DNA from: Bradyrhizobium sp. SK17
GTDB lineage: Bacteria; Pseudomonadota; Alphaproteobacteria; Rhizobiales; Xanthobacteraceae
Reading direction: 5' to 3'
DNA length: 64,000 bases
Assembly (NCBI RefSeq): GCF_002831585.1
Contig: NZ_CP025113.1
Coordinates: forward strand, 6,277,001 to 6,341,000
The first letter of the stretch is position 1; each line of letters starts with the position of its first letter. The notes beneath the pieces were generated by a model. It was not told the DNA's origin. It did no database searches and worked only from the letters and a program-made list of their open reading frames with translations. Of this stretch, positions 59,705 through 64,000 are shown in pieces. The position numbers were made by a program, and so were the translations under genes.

Positions 59705-61585
59705 TCAGACCGCCCAGCAGGCACAGCCGAGCGCGCCCCAGAACGACTTGAGATCCGACGCGGGGATCCGGCTCGACCAGGCGCGGGCATGATCGTGACC
59801 ATGCACCGAACACTGGCTGGCGCAACCGCACGCGCTGAAGGCCATCCGCGACGCTGCGGAAGTCTGCCGGTCCGCGTCACCCCAGGCGCCGTATCCACCG
59901 AAGGTGCGCACCGGTGACCAGTCGGGCATCGCCGGCGGCGGCGCGGCATCGTCGAGCGACTTGAAGTCACCGGCGCCATAGACCACCCTGCCGCCGACGA
60001 TCGTCAGATCGCTGGTGGTGTCAGCGATCTCGGCCTCGGCGCAGGAGAAGTAATCCCGATCCGGGACCACCAGATCGGCGAACTGGCCAACCGCGATGCG
60101 CCCCTTTTTGCCCTCCTCGTTGGAGAACCAGGTGACGTTCTCGGTCCACATCCGGAGCGCCGTCTCGCGGTCGAGGCAGTTGCGCTGCGGCGTGATGCGA
60201 AGGCCGCCGACGGTCTTGCCGGTGACCAGCCAGGCGAGCGCGACCCATGGATTGTAGGAGGCGACGCGCGTCGCATCGGTACCGGCCGACACCTTGACGC
60301 CCTTGTCGATGATCTTCCGTACCGGAGGCGTCGCTTCGGCCGCGCCATAGCCATAGCGCTCGACGAAATATTCGCCTTGATAGGCCATCCGATGCTGCAC
60401 GGCGATGCCGCCGCCAAGCGCGGCGATGCGATCGATCGACTGGTCGGAGATGGTCTCGGCATGGTCGAAGAACCAGTGCAGACCATCGAGCGGCATGTCC
60501 TGGTTGACCTTCTCGAACACGTCGAGGGCGCGCGAGATGGTCTCGTCATACGTCGCATGCAGCCGCCACGGCCATTTGTTCTGAACCAGGATGCGGACCA
60601 CCTGCTCGAGTTCACCCTCCATCTCGGGAGGCATGTCCGGCCGCGCCACGCGGAAATCCTCGAAATCGGCCGCCGAGAACACCAGATTTTCGCCCGCGCC
60701 ATTGTGGCGGAAATAGTCGGTGCCCTGCTGGTACTTCGACGTCCTGGTCCAGTTCAGGAAGTCGTCCTTCTCGGCCTTCGGCTTCTGGGTGAAGAGATTG
60801 TAGGCCAGCCGGATCGTAAGCTGCCCCTCATCCGACAGCTTCTGGATGACCGCGTAATCCTCCGGATAGTTCTGGAAGCCGCCGCCGGCATCGATGGCGC
60901 CGGTCACGCCGAGCCGGTTCAGCTCGCGCATGAAGTGCCGGGTCGAATTGACCTGATACTCGAACGGCAGCTTCGGCCCCTTCGCCAGCGTCGCATAGAG
61001 GATATTGGCGTTCGGCTTGGCCAGCAAAAGCCCGCTCGGATTGCCTCTGGCGTCGCGCATGATCTCGCCGCCCGGCGGCTCCGGCGTCTCCCTGGTGTAG
61101 CCGACGGCGCGCAGCGCGGCGCCGTTCAGCATCGCGCGGTCGTAGAGATGCAGGATGAAGACCGGGGTGTCGGGTGCCGCCGCGTTGAGTTCGTCAATGG
61201 TCGGCAACCGCTTCTCGGCAAACTGGTGCTCGGTGAAACCGCCGACGACCCGTACCCATTGTGGCGGCGGGGTGATCGCGACCTGCTTCCTGAGCATCGC
61301 CATCGCGTCGGCGAGTGACCGAACGCCGTCCCACCTCAGCTCCATGTTGAAGTTGAGGCCGCCACGGATGATGTGAAGGTGGTTGTCGATCAGTCCTGGC
61401 AGGGTGCGACGTCCCCGCAGGTCGATCACCTTCGTCGCCGGACCGGCGAGCTTCATCACGTCGTGGTCCTGTCCGACCGCGATGAAGACACCATCCTTGA
61501 TCGCAACTGCGCTCGCGGCCGGATTGCCGCGGTCGAGCGTGGTGAAGAGTCCGCGATGCAGGATGAAATCCGGCACTGCCGTCAT
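59705..61585 (-). CDS. YtcJ-like amidohydrolase with cysteine-rich C-terminal tail
   Basis: This 626-residue metal-dependent hydrolase has the amidohydrolase_3 layout: GRRTLPGLIDNHLHIIRGGL with the HxH pair, central LHATYDETIS and WFFDHAETIS histidines, AGTDATRVASYNPW with the metal Asp, and the GRIAVGQFADLVVPD terminal sandwich. Relatives end after this domain. Here about 60 more residues follow, with FSACGCASQC, HGHDHA and GALGCACWAV: five Cys and three His, likely to bind metal. The start at the ATG at 61585 overlaps the XapX stop. The natural substrate is unknown; family members hydrolyse formamide-type or exocyclic C-N bonds. Confidence 0.9.
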   Translation of the reverse strand: MTAVPDFILHRGLFTTLDRGNPAASAVAIKDGVFIAVGQDHDVMKLAGPATKVIDLRGRRTLPGLIDNHLHIIRGGLNFNMELRWDGVRSLADAMAMLRKQVAITPPPQWVRVVGGFTEHQFAEKRLPTIDELNAAAPDTPVFILHLYDRAMLNGAALRAVGYTRETPEPPGGEIMRDARGNPSGLLLAKPNANILYATLAKGPKLPFEYQVNSTRHFMRELNRLGVTGAIDAGGGFQNYPEDYAVIQKLSDEGQLTIRLAYNLFTQKPKAEKDDFLNWTRTSKYQQGTDYFRHNGAGENLVFSAADFEDFRVARPDMPPEMEGELEQVVRILVQNKWPWRLHATYDETISRALDVFEKVNQDMPLDGLHWFFDHAETISDQSIDRIAALGGGIAVQHRMAYQGEYFVERYGYGAAEATPPVRKIIDKGVKVSAGTDATRVASYNPWVALAWLVTGKTVGGLRITPQRNCLDRETALRMWTENVTWFSNEEGKKGRIAVGQFADLVVPDRDYFSCAEAEIADTTSDLTIVGGRVVYGAGDFKSLDDAAPPPAMPDWSPVRTFGGYGAWGDADRQTSAASRMAFSACGCASQCSVHGHDHARAWSSRIPASDLKSFWGALGCACWAV

Positions 61586-61860
61586 GAGCGCGCCTCCGTC
61601 TTGTCGGCCGCATTCGCCGTGCCATGCCGGCCGGGCAGCGCGCCGAAGATGTGTGAAGTACAGTTTTCCTTGGTCCATGCCGCGGCCAGAGCCGATCCCG
61701 AAAGCAGCTGCTTGCCGACCGGAATGATCTGCTCGCCGACCAGGATGCCGAGCAGCCCGACCAGCGCCACCAATGGCGGCGCTGGAGAGCGGACGTCGAG
61801 CAGACTGTAGATCACGCCGACCAGCAGGCCGGCGCCCAACGACAGCAGATACATTTTCAT
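61582..61860 (-). CDS. XapX-domain (DUF1427) small membrane protein
   Basis: This 92-residue protein has two membrane segments (YLLSLGAGLLVGVIYSLL and LVALVGLLGILVGEQIIPVG) and the family motif with RSPAPP between them. XapX proteins often sit beside amidohydrolase and alpha/beta-hydrolase genes and have no known function. Its stop overlaps the amidohydrolase ATG. The C-terminal 40 residues are polar and not part of the usual domain. Confidence 0.85.
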   Translation of the reverse strand: MKMYLLSLGAGLLVGVIYSLLDVRSPAPPLVALVGLLGILVGEQIIPVGKQLLSGSALAAAWTKENCTSHIFGALPGRHGTANAADKTEARS

Positions 61861-61889
61861 GGCGTGGTCTCGCTTCAGCTAGCCCTGGT

Positions 61890-62537
61890 TCAGGCAGCTT
61901 TGCCGCCTTCGGACGCGTGCTCGCCCAACGCCCATTTCGAGAACCGGATCTGGATGCCGTAGGGCGAGTGCGCACGCAGGATGTCCATGACGCCTTCGTA
62001 AGTCTCCTGGCGCGCCCAATCCTGTTGCAGCTCGAACAGGTACTGGCACGACGTGATCGGAATGGCGCCGGCCTGAACCGCGCGGTCCATCGAGCGGTTG
62101 TGCGCCTCGATCGAGAGGTCGCCGCAAGCATCCGCCGGGATGTAGATCTCGTAGCCTTCCCTCAGCATGTCGAGCGTCGGAAACATCACGCAGGCTTCCG
62201 TCCAGAGGCCGGCGATGACGAACTTCTTGCGCCCGGTCGCTGCGACCGCCTTGCGGAAGCCGCCATCGAGCCAGGAGTTCATCGAGGTGCGATCGACGAT
62301 GTCGTGGTTCGGGAACAGCTCGGTGACTTCGGGCATAAACGGCCCGGAGAACGTATCCTTGGCCACCGTCGTGAGCACGGTCGGAATCTTGAACAGCTTG
62401 GCCGTCTTGGCCAGGATCTGGATATTGTTGAACACCACCAGCCGGTCGTGCGACTGCACGCCCTGGTACATCGCCGGCTGATAGTCGATCAAGGCAATGG
62501 CGCTGTTCTGCGGGGTGAGCATTTCGAGCTTCGACAT
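61890..62537 (-). CDS. Isochorismatase-superfamily (YcaC-like) hydrolase
   Basis: This 215-residue cysteine hydrolase has nucleophile Cys116 in GLWTEACVMFPTLDM and general-base Asp18 in ALIDYQPAMYQGV. VLTTVAKDTFSGPF and FPNHDIVDRTSMNSW are YcaC-like blocks. Two ATG codons lie in tandem at 62540 and 62537. AAGGAG is better spaced from the second, which I use. The stop of the 30-codon gene remnant upstream overlaps this start. It may hydrolyse an amide or an N-carbamoyl compound, in keeping with the amidohydrolase in the operon. Confidence 0.9.
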   Translation of the reverse strand: MSKLEMLTPQNSAIALIDYQPAMYQGVQSHDRLVVFNNIQILAKTAKLFKIPTVLTTVAKDTFSGPFMPEVTELFPNHDIVDRTSMNSWLDGGFRKAVAATGRKKFVIAGLWTEACVMFPTLDMLREGYEIYIPADACGDLSIEAHNRSMDRAVQAGAIPITSCQYLFELQQDWARQETYEGVMDILRAHSPYGIQIRFSKWALGEHASEGGKAA

Positions 62538-62629
62538 CATGGTCTCCTTGGTAGAATCAGGCCGCAGCCGACGAGGCTGAGAGCCACATGGATCTGGAGA
62601 AAGACAGGCGTCGGGATGCCCCACGTCAT
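62537..62629 (-). pseudogene. Remnant of a small membrane protein gene (first 30 codons)
   Basis: The ATG at 62629 opens MTWGIPTPVFLQIHVALSLV, then GCGLILPRRP and a stop. The start matches the N terminus of a small proteobacterial membrane protein I recall, which continues with a Gly-rich membrane segment and is over 100 residues long. Here the frame is interrupted after VG. Sequence after that is the ribosome site and start of the isochorismatase-like gene. I infer an internal deletion that removed most of the gene. Confidence 0.6.
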
Positions 62630-62655
62630 CTCGAATCCTCCCCGGGGGTCCTGAG

Positions 62656-63480
62656 TCAGCCCTTGATGAACGCCAGCAGATCGGCGTTGATCGTCTCGGC
62701 CTCCGTGGTCGGCATGCCGTGCGGGAAGCCCTTGTAGGTCTTCAGCGTGCCGTTCTTCAGCAGCTTGGCCGAGAGCGGGCCGGAATCCGCGTAGGGCACG
62801 ATCTGGTCGTCGTCGCCATGCATCACCAGCACCGGCGCGTTGATCTTCCTCAGATCCTCTGTGAAGTCGGTCTGCGAGAACGCGACGATGCCGTCGTAAT
62901 GCGCTTTCGCGCCGCCCATCATGCCCTGCCGCCACCAGTTCTGGATCACCGCCTCGGACGGCTTCGCGCCCGGCCGGTTGTAGCCGTAGAAGGGTCCAGC
63001 GGCGACATCGCGATAGAAGCCCGAACGGTTGGTTGCGACCTGCGCCTGGAAATCGTCGAACACCGCTTTGGGCAGGCCGCCAGGGTTGTTCGGCGTCTGC
63101 ACCATCAGTGGCGGCACCGCCGCGATGATCGCAGCCTTCGCCACCCGGCTCTCGCCATGGCGAGCGATGTAGTGCACGACCTCGCCGCCGCCGGTGGAAT
63201 GACCGACATGGATGGCGTCCTTCAGGTCGAGGTGGGAGGTCAGCGCCGCGAGATCGTCGGCATAATGGTCCATGTCGTGGCCATCGGCGACCTGAGCGGA
63301 ACGGCCGTGACCGCGGCGGTCATGGGCAACGACGCGAAATCCGCGATTGAGGAAGTACATCATCTGCGCGTCCCAATCATCGGACGACAGCGGCCAGCCA
63401 TGGCTGAACACGATCGGCTGACCCGAGCCCCAATCCTTGTAGAAGATCTCGACTTGATCCTTGGTCGTAATCGTGGGCAT
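62656..63480 (-). CDS. Alpha/beta hydrolase (chloroperoxidase-like)
   Basis: This 274-residue hydrolase has oxyanion segment [16 protein letters not shown], nucleophile Ser95 in [14 protein letters not shown], acid Asp in [12 protein letters not shown] and His in [13 protein letters not shown]. That is the cofactor-free haloperoxidase/perhydrolase group. [10 protein letters not shown] is typical of this group in rhizobia and pseudomonads. It is the first gene of the minus-strand operon, facing a partial gene at 63674 across 193 bp. Confidence 0.93.
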   Translation of the reverse strand: MPTITTKDQVEIFYKDWGSGQPIVFSHGWPLSSDDWDAQMMYFLNRGFRVVAHDRRGHGRSAQVADGHDMDHYADDLAALTSHLDLKDAIHVGHSTGGGEVVHYIARHGESRVAKAAIIAAVPPLMVQTPNNPGGLPKAVFDDFQAQVATNRSGFYRDVAAGPFYGYNRPGAKPSEAVIQNWWRQGMMGGAKAHYDGIVAFSQTDFTEDLRKINAPVLVMHGDDDQIVPYADSGPLSAKLLKNGTLKTYKGFPHGMPTTEAETINADLLAFIKG

Positions 63481-63673
63481 CGGCCGCTCTCCGCGTGTCC
63501 CGTCACGGACGCTGTTGCGGAATTCTTATTGCGGACGCCTCCCCGCGCCGAATAAATCGTTGCAAAAAATCGATCCTGCCAGGCGACCATTGCGCGGAAT
63601 TTTTTGGAAAGTTTTATTTGGCTGCGTCCAGATGCCGCTGAAGACTTGCGCGCGATCAACGGACGGAGCTCCG

Positions 63674-64000
63674 ATGAACGGCAATCTGCACCAGCTTGGC
63701 GATGACTTGCGTCTGCACCTCCTTCAACTTCAGGTCTGCCTGAACGGCATCAACGGCTTGCTGACCGGTGGCCCGGTCGCGAACCAGCCCGAATTCACCA
63801 CCCGGCTGGACGCCCTGCGCGCCATGATGAAGGATCGTTCGGAGCGCACCGTGGAGCTCCGGGAGATCATGCGGCAAAGCCTCGAGCGAGACGCGGCGTT
63901 CGCACCCGAGACAGTGACCAGGTGGATCGGCAGGCGTCAGACCGCGCAGCTCCATGCCCGCGCCGATCAGATCGAACAGACAGCAACTGTTGCCGTTGAG
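63674..64000 (+). CDS. Hypothetical protein, 3' truncated by window
   Basis: The ATG at 63674, with GGAG upstream, opens a frame that stays open to the last base (109 codons). It begins MNGNLHQLGDDLRLHLLQLQ and is Leu/Arg/Gln-rich and helical (RLDALRAMMKDRSERTVELR). No family is recognised. The promoter for it and for the divergent hydrolase must lie in 63481-63673, an AT-richer stretch with TTTTTTGG and TTTTATTT runs. Confidence 0.6.
   Translation, partial: MNGNLHQLGDDLRLHLLQLQVCLNGINGLLTGGPVANQPEFTTRLDALRAMMKDRSERTVELREIMRQSLERDAAFAPETVTRWIGRRQTAQLHARADQIEQTATVAVE

Overview
The window is a 64 kb piece of a GC-rich (low-to-mid 60s percent by eye) alphaproteobacterial chromosome. Gene families, a GapR/DUF2312 protein and the general codon usage suggest Bradyrhizobium or a close relative; this is an inference from recognised families, not from a marker gene. 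I see no rRNA, tRNA, CRISPR array or insertion sequence. Both ends cut through genes.

Region 1 (2-10089) is an acyl-CoA catabolic cluster. It holds a biotin-dependent acyl-CoA carboxylase (carboxyltransferase beta plus biotinylated alpha), a crotonase, a branched-chain-amino-acid-type periplasmic binding protein, a TetR regulator, an acyl-CoA dehydrogenase, a PECR-like short-chain reductase and an acyl-CoA ligase. The set resembles the Atu (acyclic terpene) and Liu (leucine/isovalerate) pathways. Two 13-bp TGAA-N5-TTCA palindromes lie between the TetR gene and the dehydrogenase, one over a probable -10 box.

Region 2 (10711-16301) begins with two convergent genes, a cyclase and a short-chain dehydrogenase, that have both lost their 3' ends and are joined tail to tail near 11560. 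It continues with an MFS exporter, an aldo/keto reductase and a luciferase-like flavin oxidoreductase, all on the minus strand and divergent from a LysR regulator with a TCTGTGA-N7-TCACAGA site between them.

Region 3 (16434-28800) is an exopolysaccharide locus of the Wzx/Wzy type: a GINT1-like putative glycosyltransferase, a Wzz/GumC-type protein, a Wzy-like polymerase, a family 2 and two family 4 glycosyltransferases, a Wzx flippase, a PslG-like glycoside hydrolase and a flavin monooxygenase. A sigma-54-like -24/-12 element and a 20-bp palindrome precede the wzz-like gene.

Region 4 (28857-43326) looks like a deoxyribose or deoxynucleoside utilisation regulon. A minus-strand operon runs deoC, a two-domain ALDH16-type aldehyde dehydrogenase, an RbsD/FucU-type mutarotase, a ribokinase-family kinase, two CUT1 permeases, a CUT1 binding protein and the ATPase. 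A DeoR-family regulator is divergent from it. A second, CUT2 (RbsABC-type) importer follows. DeoR-type operators with TGTTA half-sites lie upstream of both operons.

Region 5 (43916-49709) is mixed: a small membrane protein, a crotonase, gapR, a divergent histidine kinase/response regulator pair, and small hypothetical and secreted proteins. Region 6 (49746-58266) has a heavy-metal-type RND efflux system (RND pump, fusion protein, divergent NodT-type outer-membrane lipoprotein), a DUF1275 membrane protein and an alginate-export-type porin. Region 7 (58340-63480) is a minus-strand run of alpha/beta hydrolase, a 30-codon gene remnant, isochorismatase-like hydrolase, XapX protein, amidohydrolase with a Cys-rich tail, DoxX-like protein and a secreted double-VOC protein. 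A partial hypothetical gene runs off the right end.
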